Positions 24,222-31,730 of a stretch of DNA of 64,000 nt are shown here, one piece after another; the first letter of the stretch is position 1, and each line of letters opens with the position of its first letter. The position numbers and the translations under genes are program-made. A model generated the notes under the pieces. The model saw only the letters and a program-made list of their open reading frames with translations, searched no databases and was not told where the DNA came from. The stretch spans positions 8,306,001 to 8,370,000 of the forward strand of contig NZ_CP030771.1 in NCBI RefSeq assembly GCF_006088715.1, read 5' to 3'. This stretch comes from Streptomyces sp. YIM 121038 (GTDB taxonomy: Bacteria > Actinomycetota > Actinomycetes > Streptomycetales > Streptomycetaceae).

Positions 24222-24772
24222 CACCCGCTCCACACGCGCTCGCTTCCTGCCCGCCGCCCCGCTCCAGGGCCTGCTTCCCCCCAGGGTGCGCTGGTCAGGG
24301 CCGGGTCGCAGCGCGGGTGCGGCGGGGGCGTGAAGAGGGAGCGCGGGCCAGGGCGTGCGGCGGGCGCGCGGGCGGGGCGCGCCCGGCGGCGCCGCCCCGG
24401 TCACACGCCGTGTGCTCGCCGCACCCGAACTGGCGCGGCGCACACACTCCCCGGACGGCCCCGCGAGGGGGTTTCATGACGCATATGCCGCGCGGATGGG
24501 GCACGACGGGGGACGGCGGGGGCATCCGTGCGGCGGGGCCACCGGTACTTCCCTGCGACGCGCCGGTGGCCCGCCGGGCGGCCGGGCAGGACCGGCGTTC
24601 ACGCCTCCCGAACGGACGGTCCCGGCCCGGCGCGCCCACCCCCGCGACGGCCGCCCCGGGACGCCGACATGGCTGATTCGCCCTCGTTGATCTTCGGCGC
24701 GAAGGCGCCGAGGCTTGGCCGCGGGGCCCGCGAAGGGGCCCCGGGCGGACCGGCGAGAGGTGGCAAGCGGCT
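24222..24772. other. 551-bp region upstream of the methyltransferase, no convincing gene
   Basis: This region is between divergent genes. A short reading frame starting ATG at 24476, after GAGGGGG, would give about 66 residues of Gly/Arg/Pro-rich sequence. I do not call it a gene. The right end contains two stable hairpins (24692-24743) just before the methyltransferase start, listed separately. Most of the rest is GC-rich sequence without recognisable motifs. Confidence 0.5.
24692..24743 (+). promoter_or_regulatory. Paired hairpins in the 5' leader of the methyltransferase gene
   Basis: Hairpin 1: CTTCGGCGC (24692-24700), tetraloop GAAG, then GCGCCGAGG (24705-24713), a 9-bp stem with one G-U pair. 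Hairpin 2: CGGGGCCC (24722-24729), loop GCGAAG, then GGGCCCCG (24736-24743), an 8-bp stem. Both loops contain GAAG. The second ends 29 nt before ATG 24773. It could be a structured leader or an upstream terminator; I cannot match it to a known riboswitch. Confidence 0.4.
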
Positions 24773-25627
24773 ATGGGCAGTGACGTGACCGCATCGGGCA
24801 CGGGCGAGGACGCGACGCGCCGTTACTACGAGACCAGTGACGTCGACGCGTTCTACGACATCGTGTGGGGCGGCGAGGACATCCACACGGGCATCTACGC
24901 CCACGAGCGGGAGCCCATCGCGGACGCCTCCCGGCGTACCGTCCAGGAGCTCGCGGACCGGCTCCAGGGCACCCTCGGCCCGGAGCGGACCGTCCTCGAC
25001 CTCGGTTCCGGCTACGGCGGGACCGCCCGCTACCTGGCCGACCGCTTCGGCTGCCGGGTCGTCGCGCTCAACCTCAGCGAGGCCCAGAACGAGCGGCACC
25101 GCGCGGCCAACGCCTCGCGCGGCCTCGGCGACCTCATCGAGGTCGTCACCGGCTCCTTCCACGACGTGCCCTACGCGGACGGCCACTTCGACGCGGTGTG
25201 CTCCCTGGAGGCCTTCTGCCACAGCGGCGACCGGAACCGCGTCCTGAGCGAGGCGGTCCGGGTGCTCACCCCCGGCGGGGCCCTGGCCTTCACCGATCTG
25301 ATGGCCGACGAGGAGGTGCCCGCCGAGGTGCTGCACACGGCCGTGTCCCGCCTCGGCGTGGACGCGCTCGCCACGCCCACCTTCTATCTGCGCCTCCTCG
25401 GCGAACTCGGCCTGGGCTCGGTCGACTTCGCCGACCACAGCGACCAGGTGGAGCGCCACTACGTCCGCCTCACCGACGAGACGCGCGCCAAGGAGGCCGA
25501 CCTGCGGGCCGTCATCAGCCCCGGCTACGTCGACGGGCTGCTCGCCAATCTGCCGCTGTGGGTGGACGCGGCCGGCGCGGGGCGCCTGCGCTGGGGCGTC
25601 TTCAGCGGCCGCCGCCCCGGGGCGTAG
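24773..25627 (+). CDS. SAM-dependent methyltransferase, sarcosine/dimethylglycine N-methyltransferase-like
   Basis: A 284-aa class I methyltransferase. The N terminus RRYYETSDVDAFYDIVWGG followed by EDIHTGIY closely resembles the start of bacterial sarcosine/dimethylglycine methyltransferases, which make glycine betaine as an osmolyte. SAM motif I is VLDLGSGYGGTARYLA, motif II is VVALNLSEAQNE, and motif post-I/IV includes YADGHFDAVCSLEAFCHSGD. The C-terminal half (about 175-284) fits substrate-binding parts of this group. It stands alone without the glycine-methylating partner, so a different amine substrate is possible. The 5' leader has two hairpins. Confidence 0.8.
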   Translation: MGSDVTASGTGEDATRRYYETSDVDAFYDIVWGGEDIHTGIYAHEREPIADASRRTVQELADRLQGTLGPERTVLDLGSGYGGTARYLADRFGCRVVALNLSEAQNERHRAANASRGLGDLIEVVTGSFHDVPYADGHFDAVCSLEAFCHSGDRNRVLSEAVRVLTPGGALAFTDLMADEEVPAEVLHTAVSRLGVDALATPTFYLRLLGELGLGSVDFADHSDQVERHYVRLTDETRAKEADLRAVISPGYVDGLLANLPLWVDAAGAGRLRWGVFSGRRPGA

Positions 25628-25640
25628 GGCCGGGGGCGGT

Positions 25641-25668
25641 CCGCGTGGCCCGTGTCCGGGCCGCGCGG
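25641..25668. terminator. Hairpin between convergent methyltransferase and DUF4239 genes
   Basis: CCGCGTGGCCCG (25641-25652), loop TGTC, CGGGCCGCGCGG (25657-25668): a 12-bp stem with one G-U pair, 14 bp after the methyltransferase stop. Confidence 0.75.
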
Positions 25669-25700
25669 ATTCGTGGCGACGGGGCCCCGTGCGCGTCCCG

Positions 25701-26465
25701 TCAGCCGCCGATCCCGGGGAAGAGCGCCGTGAAGGGCTCCGCCGTGGCCGCGATGCCGCGGCTGTAGGGGGCGTCGAAGTCCCAGATCAGGAAGAGCAGG
25801 AAGGCGATCAGGGCGGAGAAGAGACCGGCGAGGACGAGTTCGCGGCCGGTGCGGCGGATCTGGAAGGCGAAGATGAGGCCGACGGTCACGAGCCCGCCGG
25901 TGATCAGGCCGAACCAGACGACCCCGGGCATGGTGGCCTCGGCGCTGTCGCCGCGGGCGCCGCGCGCGTCGTCGGCCAGGGCGACCTGGTCGACGAGGGG
26001 CTGGTAGGCCTGCGCCTCGAAGTCGGACTTGGGTTCGTAGTCGGTGACGTCGTGGCGGAGCGTGGCGAGCAGGGCGGTGCCGCGCTGGCTGAGTTCGCCG
26101 TTGTCGGCCATCTGGTCCCACTCCTTCGTCACCACGTGGCCGACATACGCCCTTACGTCGCTGCGGATGCGGTCACGGACCTCGGCGGGGTAGACACGGA
26201 CCCGCTCGTGCACCTCGTGCAGCGCCTGGGCCTCGTTGCGGACGTGGTCCTGGGCGGCGCTGCGGGCCTCCCAGACGCCCGCGATGGCCAGACCGAGGAC
26301 GATCGCGTAGACCACGCCGATCATCATCGTCATGTACTCCATGACGTCCGGAGTCTCCGATACGTCGGCGTCCGCGGAGTTTCGCCAGTGCCGCAGCACG
26401 ACGATGAGGAGCACGACGGCGCACGCGGCAGCCATCGCGAGGGTGAGAACAAGCCATTCCGTCAA
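25701..26465 (-). CDS. DUF4239-like membrane protein
   Basis: A 254-aa protein with two N-terminal helices (LVLTLAMAAACAVVLLIVVL and MTMMIGVVYAIVLGLAIAGV), a helical soluble middle (about 65-190; EARSAAQDHVRNEAQALHEV) and two C-terminal helices (FGLITGGLVTVGLIFAF, VLAGLFSALIAFLLFLI). The spacing and the WEARSAAQ..NEAQAL motif fit the bestrophin-like DUF4239 family of unknown function. The start is TTG at 26465: GGAGG lies 7 nt upstream and the frame has no better start. It begins 15 bp after the proline-rich gene and is probably co-transcribed. Confidence 0.85.
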   Translation of the reverse strand: MTEWLVLTLAMAAACAVVLLIVVLRHWRNSADADVSETPDVMEYMTMMIGVVYAIVLGLAIAGVWEARSAAQDHVRNEAQALHEVHERVRVYPAEVRDRIRSDVRAYVGHVVTKEWDQMADNGELSQRGTALLATLRHDVTDYEPKSDFEAQAYQPLVDQVALADDARGARGDSAEATMPGVVWFGLITGGLVTVGLIFAFQIRRTGRELVLAGLFSALIAFLLFLIWDFDAPYSRGIAATAEPFTALFPGIGG

Positions 26466-26480
26466 GGAGTCCTCCGGCGG

Positions 26481-27170
26481 TCAGCGCGGCCGCAGCGCGG
26501 CGACGGCGAGCACCGCGGGTGCGGTGATGAGCAGGGTGAGTTGGACGAGGGAGGCCCCGTCGCGCGGCGGGCTCTTGCGCGGGGGCGCGTGGTACGCGGG
26601 GTAGTGCACGGGCTCCGGCGCGCGCTGGGAGTGCCGGGGCGAGGGCGTGGGCCGGGGCGCGGGGGGCTTGGGCTTGGGCGGTGGCGGCGGCTCGACCGAG
26701 GGCGCGGGCGGCGCCGGGGCGATCCGGGGCGAGGGCGGCGGGGGAGGCGGCGCGGGCTTCGGCGGCGGCACCGGCCGCGGCGGCGCGGGCGGGGTCGGCT
26801 TCGGCGGCGTCGGTTTCGGAGGCGTGGGTTTCGGGGGTGTCGGCTTGGGCGGAGTGGGCTTCGGCGGCGTGGGCGTGGGTTTGGGAGGCGTGGGCTTGGG
26901 GGGCGTGGGTGTGGGCTTCGGCGGGGTGGGCGTGGGTTTCGGGGGAGTGGGTTTCGGCGGCGTCGGCTTGGGTGGCTTCGTGGGCGGCGGCGGGCACTTT
27001 CCGCTGCCCGCGTACGCCGTGGCCGTTCCGCCCGGGCCGGTCGAGGCGTACGCGCAGGCGTCGGCCACGACGACGGCAGAGCCCGCCGGGAGGCCCACGA
27101 GAAGGGCCAGCGCGAGCAGCACGAACACACGTGTGACGGGAGCGAGGAAGCCCCTGGAAGATCCGGGCAC
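26481..27170 (-). CDS. Proline-rich secreted/membrane protein with PPKPT repeats
   Basis: About 229 aa. A hydrophobic signal (VFVLLALALLVGLPAGSAVV) is followed by a short Cys-containing segment (DACAYASTGPGGTATAYAGS, then GKCPPPP), then about 130 residues dominated by PPKPTPPKPTP repeats and Pro/Ala stretches. A C-terminal helix (VQLTLLITAPAVLAVAAL) precedes Arg-Pro-Arg. This suggests an extended wall-spanning protein anchored at its C terminus. The start is uncertain: GTG 27170 gives a normal signal peptide, while ATG 27266 would add 32 Arg-rich residues; neither has a good ribosome-binding site. The DUF4239 gene follows after 15 bp. Confidence 0.7.
   Translation of the reverse strand: MPGSSRGFLAPVTRVFVLLALALLVGLPAGSAVVVADACAYASTGPGGTATAYAGSGKCPPPPTKPPKPTPPKPTPPKPTPTPPKPTPTPPKPTPPKPTPTPPKPTPPKPTPPKPTPPKPTPPKPTPPAPPRPVPPPKPAPPPPPPSPRIAPAPPAPSVEPPPPPKPKPPAPRPTPSPRHSQRAPEPVHYPAYHAPPRKSPPRDGASLVQLTLLITAPAVLAVAALRPR
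26785..26985. repeat. Tandem repeats encoding PKPTPP units
   Basis: On the reverse strand this stretch encodes repeated Pro-Lys-Pro-Thr-Pro motifs. On the forward strand it is a run of GTGGGTTTCGGGGGCGTGGGC-like 9-18 bp units with synonymous drift. The boundaries are approximate. Confidence 0.7.
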
Positions 27171-27489
27171 GTCGCAGATGATGAGGGGCGTGCGCCCCGC
27201 TCGCGCGCGATGTTGGGATGAATCGACCAAAAGAGGGAGCGGTCGTACGCGAGTTCGCGCTGTCATGTCACACGGGAGCGCCGCTCGGCGCGGAGGCGCC
27301 GCTCCGCGCGCCGTGCGGGTCCCGCGGCCACCGGCCGCGTCATCGGCCGTGTCACCGGCTGCGTCACCGGCCCCGCAAAGAATCTTGAACCACTCTTGAA
27401 CGCTCTCCCCCGCCCCACCCGTACCTAGGGCCATGTGTGACGCGAGCGGTCGTCGCACCACCCGAGCGAACAGCGGGAGTGAGTGAGAG
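27171..27489. promoter_or_regulatory. Divergent region with direct repeats before the SCO0930-like gene (319 bp)
   Basis: This region separates the proline-rich gene from the lipoprotein gene. At 27326-27372 there are about four 12-bp units close to GCGTCACCGGCC. At 27383-27390 and 27394-27401 the octamer TCTTGAAC is repeated with an 11-bp period, the spacing at which OmpR-type regulators such as PhoP bind direct repeats. Either repeat may be regulatory; this is inference. No gene is supported. Confidence 0.4.
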
Positions 27490-28455
27490 ATGAAGACCTG
27501 GCGGAGCGCCTCGCTCGTAGCGACAGCTGCGGCCGTGCTGGCGCTGACGACGGCGTGCGGTCAGGACAAGGGGGAGCAGTCCCCGAAGGGTCAGAACGTG
27601 GGCAACGAAGCGCCCGCGGACGACGGCTACGGCTCGGACGACGGCTACGGCTCGGACTCCGGCAGCGCCGCGGGCGCCAAGGGCGGGGCGAAGGCCGCCG
27701 GGCAGCTGGCCGTCTGGGACAGCAAGAAGCTCGGCAAGGTCGTCACGGACAGCGCGGGCTTCACGCTGTACCGCTTCGACAAGGACTCCGCCGAGCCGCC
27801 CGAGTCGAACTGCGACGGGGCCTGCGCGAAGGCCTGGCCCGTGGTGCCCGCGAAGGGCGCGAAGGCCCCGCCCGGCGTCGACGCGTCCCTGATCGGCGAG
27901 GTCGCCCGGTCCGACGGCGGCAAACAGCTGACCATCGACGGCTGGCCGATGTACCGGTTCGCCAAGGACGCCGAGCCCGGCGACGTCAAGGGGCAGGGCG
28001 TGGGCGGCACCTGGTTCGCGGCGGCTCCCGACGGCAAGAAGGCGAAGCCCGCGGCCCCCGGCGGCGGGGCGGGCGCCGCGCGGCCCGCCGACCCGGCCGG
28101 GCTCTCCACCCGGGAGGACCCCGAGCTCGGCGAGATCGTCGTCGACAAGAACGGCATGACGGTCTACCGCTTCACCAAGGACTCCGCCTGGCCCATGAAG
28201 TCCGCCTGCACCGGCGCCTGCCTCAAGAAGTGGCCGGTGGTGGAGCCCGTGGCCAAGAACGACACCAAGGGCGTCCTGAAGAAGGGGTTCGTCACCTTCA
28301 ACCGCCCCGACGGCCTCAAGCAGCAGACGCTCGACTGCTGGCCGCTGTACACCTTCGCCGGGGACGCCAAGCCCGGCGACACCAACGGTCAGGGCGTGGG
28401 CGGCACCTGGTTCGCCGCGGCCCCGGACGGCAAGCCGGTGCGCGCCGCGCGGTAG
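27490..28455 (+). CDS. SCO0930-family lipoprotein with secreted repeat domains
   Basis: A 321-aa predicted lipoprotein: signal peptide ending in the lipobox LTTAC (about residues 19-23), then a Gly/Asp/Ser-rich linker (DDGYGSDDGYGSDSGS). Two copies of a two-part repeat (about 75-180 and 200-315) have motifs FTLYRFDKDSAEPPESNC / MTVYRFTKDSAWPMKSAC and WPMYRFAKD / WPLYTFAGD, each ending VGGTWFAAAPDGK. These are the PF03640 secreted repeats, with conserved Cys pairs. Function is unknown. In S. coelicolor, SCO0930 lies beside the RmdA gene, as here. ATG at 27490. Confidence 0.92.
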   Translation: MKTWRSASLVATAAAVLALTTACGQDKGEQSPKGQNVGNEAPADDGYGSDDGYGSDSGSAAGAKGGAKAAGQLAVWDSKKLGKVVTDSAGFTLYRFDKDSAEPPESNCDGACAKAWPVVPAKGAKAPPGVDASLIGEVARSDGGKQLTIDGWPMYRFAKDAEPGDVKGQGVGGTWFAAAPDGKKAKPAAPGGGAGAARPADPAGLSTREDPELGEIVVDKNGMTVYRFTKDSAWPMKSACTGACLKKWPVVEPVAKNDTKGVLKKGFVTFNRPDGLKQQTLDCWPLYTFAGDAKPGDTNGQGVGGTWFAAAPDGKPVRAAR

Positions 28456-28533
28456 GTCCCTGCCGCCGCTGCGGCGCCCGGCCCGTCCGGCGCCCCACCC
28501 CGTAGCCCGGACAGGCCCCGCCGCGCCCGGCCG

Positions 28534-28577
28534 ACCGGCCCGTTCCTTCCGTACCGAGACGGAGGGAATGGGCCGGT
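28534..28577. terminator. 19-bp-stem terminator hairpin
   Basis: 28534-28552 pairs with 28559-28577 over 19 bp (two G-U pairs) around the loop ACCGAG, followed by TCTTCGGCGTTTC. It lies between the lipoprotein stop and the methyltransferase start and is the longest simple hairpin I found. It separates the lipoprotein from the DUF574-RmdA operon. Confidence 0.88.
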
Positions 28578-28748
28578 TCTTCGGCGTTTCTCAGGATGCG
28601 TACGGCATGTGCCACCGGCAGTGCCCCAGGCAGTGACCGAGAACGGACGGCCAATTTCCGGTTTGACTCGCTCCCTTGGCTGGCGATCAGTAGCCTCACC
28701 TTCGAACACCGGCTCGCCTCAGCCTGATGCCTATGCCTTGGAGTGTTG

Positions 28749-29579
28749 ATGGAGCGTCCCGCCTGGGCCCCGCCCGGCATCGACATCGCGATGCCGAGCG
28801 CGGCCCGGATCAACGACTGCTACCTGGGCGGCTCGTACAACTTCGAGGCGGACCGGGACGCCGCCCGCCGGGCCATGGAGTTCCTGCCCGGCTTCCCCAA
28901 GATCGCGCAGGCGAATCGTGCCTTCACCCGCCGTGCCGTGCGCTTCGCCGCCGAGGCGGGCATCGACCAGTTCCTCGACATCGGCTGCGGCATCCCCTCC
29001 TTCGGCGCGGTCCACGAGACGGTCCGGGCCGCGGCCCCGGGGGCGCGCGTGGTGTACGTGGATCACGACCCGGTCGCCGTCGCGCACGCCCGGGCGGTCG
29101 TGGACGGCGAGCCCCAGGTCGACGCGGTCTTCGCCGATCTGCGCAAACCCCGTGACATCCTGGGCAGTTGCGAGGTCAGGGCACTGATCGACTTGGACAA
29201 GCCGACTGCGCTTCTCCTGGCGGCCATACTCCACTTCGTCGAGGACGCGTACGATCCCTACGCGGCGGTCGGAGAACTGCGGGACGCGACGGCGTCCGGC
29301 AGCCTCCTTGCCGTCACCCACATTTCGTACGAAGGGATACCGGTTCCGCAGGAGCAGGCCGCCGGCGCCGTCGGCGTGTACAAGGACATCCGCAATCCAT
29401 TGATCATGCGATCGCGTGCCGAGATCGCGCGGTTCTTCGAGGGATACGACATGGTGGAACCCGGCCTCGTGCCGATGCCGCAGTGGCGGGCCGACACGGA
29501 ACTCGGCGAGTACGACGAGTGCGAGGCCGAGGACCCCTGGGCCTTCTCCGGGTTCGCCGGCGTGGGACGCAAGCGTTGA
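28749..29579 (+). CDS. DUF574 / SAV2177-family SAM-dependent methyltransferase
   Basis: A 276-aa protein of a family greatly expanded in Streptomyces. Characteristic motifs are PSAARINDCYLGGSYNFEAD at the N terminus, GIDQFLDIGCGIPSFG (SAM motif I), RVVYVDHDPVAVAHARAV (motif II), FADLRKPRDIL, LAAILHFVEDAYDP and THISYEG, with VEPGLVPMPQWRAD near the C terminus. The substrate is unknown. The start is ATG 28749 after TTGGAG; an in-frame GTG at 28743 is also possible. The stop overlaps the TTG start of the RmdA-like gene by 4 bp, so the two are translationally coupled. Confidence 0.92.
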   Translation: MERPAWAPPGIDIAMPSAARINDCYLGGSYNFEADRDAARRAMEFLPGFPKIAQANRAFTRRAVRFAAEAGIDQFLDIGCGIPSFGAVHETVRAAAPGARVVYVDHDPVAVAHARAVVDGEPQVDAVFADLRKPRDILGSCEVRALIDLDKPTALLLAAILHFVEDAYDPYAAVGELRDATASGSLLAVTHISYEGIPVPQEQAAGAVGVYKDIRNPLIMRSRAEIARFFEGYDMVEPGLVPMPQWRADTELGEYDECEAEDPWAFSGFAGVGRKR

Positions 29580-31708
29580 GCGCGGAGCCGGACGGGCCGG
29601 AGGACAGACTGCGCAGATTCGCCACGATCTGGAGTCGCGCGCTCTTCCCGGTGACCGCCACCTCGCTGACCCGGCCCGAGTTCGAGCAGCAACTGCGGCC
29701 GCTCGCCCGGTGGTTGCGCGACGCCCTGGAGGAGCGGCCGTTCCGCGCCGCCACCGGTGAGGCGGTCGGCGCGGCCCTGGTCGAGGCGCACTGCACCGAG
29801 CCCGAGGCGCTCAGCCGCACGCTGAACGTGGTGGACGCCTATCTGGTCCTGTACTGCGGCGCCGAGGGCGAGCGCGAGGAGCTGCGGGCCCGCTGCGCCC
29901 GCATCCAGCACGCGGTCGCCGCGGGCTTCGCGCGGGCCCTGCGCGCCCGCACCCTCGCCGAGCAGGAGGCCATATCCCGGGCGGCGCTCGACGCGCGGGG
30001 CACCGTCGCCGAGGCCCTGCACGCGAGCGAGGCCCGCTTCCGCGCGGTGTTCCACGGCGCCGCGGTCGGCATCGGCATCGCCGACCTCGAAGGCACCGTC
30101 CTGGAGGTCAACGACGCCCTGGTGCGGATGTTCGGCGGCCTGGAGCACCAGCTGCGCGGGCGCAACGTGGGCAGCTGGACGCACCCCGACGACTCCCCGC
30201 ACGTCTGGAAGCTGTACGAGGAGCTGGTGCACGGCGAGCGCGAGCACTACCGCGTCGAGAAGGCCTTCTACCGCCCCGACGGCACCGTCCTGTGGACCAA
30301 TCTGACGGTCTCTCTGCTCCGCGACGCCGACGGGGTGCCGCAGTACCAGCTGGCGCTCGTCGAGGACACCACCGAGCGCCGCCTGCTGAATCTGCGCCTG
30401 CGCTACGAGGCGACGCACGACGCGCTCACCGGACTCCCCAACCGCACGCTGTTCTTCGAACGCCTGGAGAAGGCGCTCGCGGCCGGCGAGCGCGCCCGCT
30501 TCGGGCTCTGCTACCTGGACCTCGACGGCTTCAAGACGGTGAACGACAGCCTGGGGCACGCGGCGGGCGACCGGCTGCTCGTCGAGGTCGCCGACCGCCT
30601 CCAGGCCTGCGCGACCGCGCCCGGCGAGATGGTGGCCCGCCTCGGCGGCGACGAGTTCGTGGCGCTGACCACGGGGCCCGACACCGAGCGGGAGGTCGAC
30701 GAGCTGGCCGGGCGCATCATGAACGCGCTCGCGACGCCGATCAGCGTCGACGGCCGCGAGCTGACCGTGCGCGGCTCGATCGGCATCGTCGAGGGCCCGG
30801 CCGCCGAGCGCGGCGCGGCCGAGGTGCTGCGCAGCGCCGACATCACGATGTACCGCGCGAAGCACGCGGGCGGCAACCGCTACGAGCTGGCCGACCCCGA
30901 GGCCGACGCCCGTGCCATCACCCGGCACGGCCTGACGACGGCGCTGCCGGTGGCCCTGGAGCGCGGCGAGTTCTTCATCGAGTACCAGCCGCTCGTGCAC
31001 CTGGAGGACGGCAGCGTGCGGGGCGCCGAGGCGCTGGTGCGCTGGCTGCACCCGCAGCACGGCGTCATCGGCCCGGACCGCTTCATTCCGCTCGCCGAGC
31101 ACACCGGGCTCATCGTGCCGCTCGGCCGCTGGGTCCTGGAGGAGTCCGTGCGCCAGGCGCGCACCTGGGAGGCCCGGCACGAGAACTCGGGCCCGCTGCG
31201 CGTGAACGTGAACCTCTCGCCGTGCCAGCTCACCCACCCCGGCCTCGTCTCCGACACCGTGGAGATCCTGGAGCGGACGGGGCTCGCGCCGGGCGCGCTG
31301 TGCCTGGAGGTCACCGAGTCCGCGCTGATCGGTGCCGACGAGGACCTGCTCAAGCCGCTGCGGCGGCTCGCCGAGATGGGCGTCGACATCGCGCTCGACG
31401 ACTTCGGCACGGGGTACTCGAACCTGGCGAACCTCCGGCGCCTGCCGGTCAGCGTCCTCAAGCTCGACCGGGCCTTCACCCAGGGCATGCAGCACTACCC
31501 CGTCGACCCGGTCGACCTGAAGATCGTCGAGGGCATCGTGTCGCTCGCGCACAGCCTGGACCTGGCCGTGACCGTCGAGGGCGTCGAGACGGGGGCGCAG
31601 GCCGACCAGCTCCGGGAGCTGGGGTGCGACACCGCGCAGGGCTGGTACTACGCCCGGCCCGGCCCGCCGGACCGGCTGCACGAGCTGGCGCTCGCGGACG
31701 TGCCCTGA
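29576..31708 (+). CDS. rmdA: RmdA-like PAS-GGDEF-EAL cyclic di-GMP enzyme
   Basis: A 710-aa cytoplasmic protein: an uncharacterised N-terminal region (about 1-145), a PAS/PAC domain (about 150-275; EARFRAVFHGAAVGIGIADL), a GGDEF domain (about 280-440) with intact ARLGGDEFVAL, and an EAL domain (about 455-705) with AEALVRWLHP, NVNLSPCQL, EVTESALIG and DDFGTGYSNLANL. Both catalytic motifs look intact, so it could make and degrade c-di-GMP, as reported for RmdA (SCO0928), which affects development in S. coelicolor. The start is a TTG overlapping the upstream stop (TTGA). Identification as RmdA rests on architecture and neighbours. Confidence 0.88.
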   Translation: MSAEPDGPEDRLRRFATIWSRALFPVTATSLTRPEFEQQLRPLARWLRDALEERPFRAATGEAVGAALVEAHCTEPEALSRTLNVVDAYLVLYCGAEGEREELRARCARIQHAVAAGFARALRARTLAEQEAISRAALDARGTVAEALHASEARFRAVFHGAAVGIGIADLEGTVLEVNDALVRMFGGLEHQLRGRNVGSWTHPDDSPHVWKLYEELVHGEREHYRVEKAFYRPDGTVLWTNLTVSLLRDADGVPQYQLALVEDTTERRLLNLRLRYEATHDALTGLPNRTLFFERLEKALAAGERARFGLCYLDLDGFKTVNDSLGHAAGDRLLVEVADRLQACATAPGEMVARLGGDEFVALTTGPDTEREVDELAGRIMNALATPISVDGRELTVRGSIGIVEGPAAERGAAEVLRSADITMYRAKHAGGNRYELADPEADARAITRHGLTTALPVALERGEFFIEYQPLVHLEDGSVRGAEALVRWLHPQHGVIGPDRFIPLAEHTGLIVPLGRWVLEESVRQARTWEARHENSGPLRVNVNLSPCQLTHPGLVSDTVEILERTGLAPGALCLEVTESALIGADEDLLKPLRRLAEMGVDIALDDFGTGYSNLANLRRLPVSVLKLDRAFTQGMQHYPVDPVDLKIVEGIVSLAHSLDLAVTVEGVETGAQADQLRELGCDTAQGWYYARPGPPDRLHELALADVP

Positions 31709-31730
31709 CGGGGGCGCCCCGCGTCAGGGC
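31702..31730. terminator. Symmetric hairpin spanning two convergent stop codons
   Basis: GCCCTGACG (31702-31710) pairs with CGTCAGGGC (31722-31730); between them is the self-complementary GGGGCGCCCC. The TGA of rmdA (31706-31708) and the stop of the reverse gene (31724-31726) both fall inside the stem. Confidence 0.75.

Noticed and set aside
24476..24676. Short frame starting after GAGGGGG upstream of the methyltransferase
   Set aside because: About 66 residues of Gly/Arg/Pro-rich sequence without hydrophobic or structured segments. The ribosome-binding-site-like string is common at this GC content.
24692..24760. Known riboswitch (glycine, ydaO/c-di-AMP or SAM class) before the methyltransferase
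   Set aside because: The hairpins are real but the conserved core sequences of those classes are not present. It is reported only as an unassigned leader structure.
26647..27399. Forward-strand Gly-rich frame (GVGFGG repeats) opposite the proline-rich gene
   Set aside because: It is the complement of the PPKPT-coding repeats. The reverse strand has a signal peptide, a C-terminal helix and a co-oriented downstream gene, while the forward frame has none of these.
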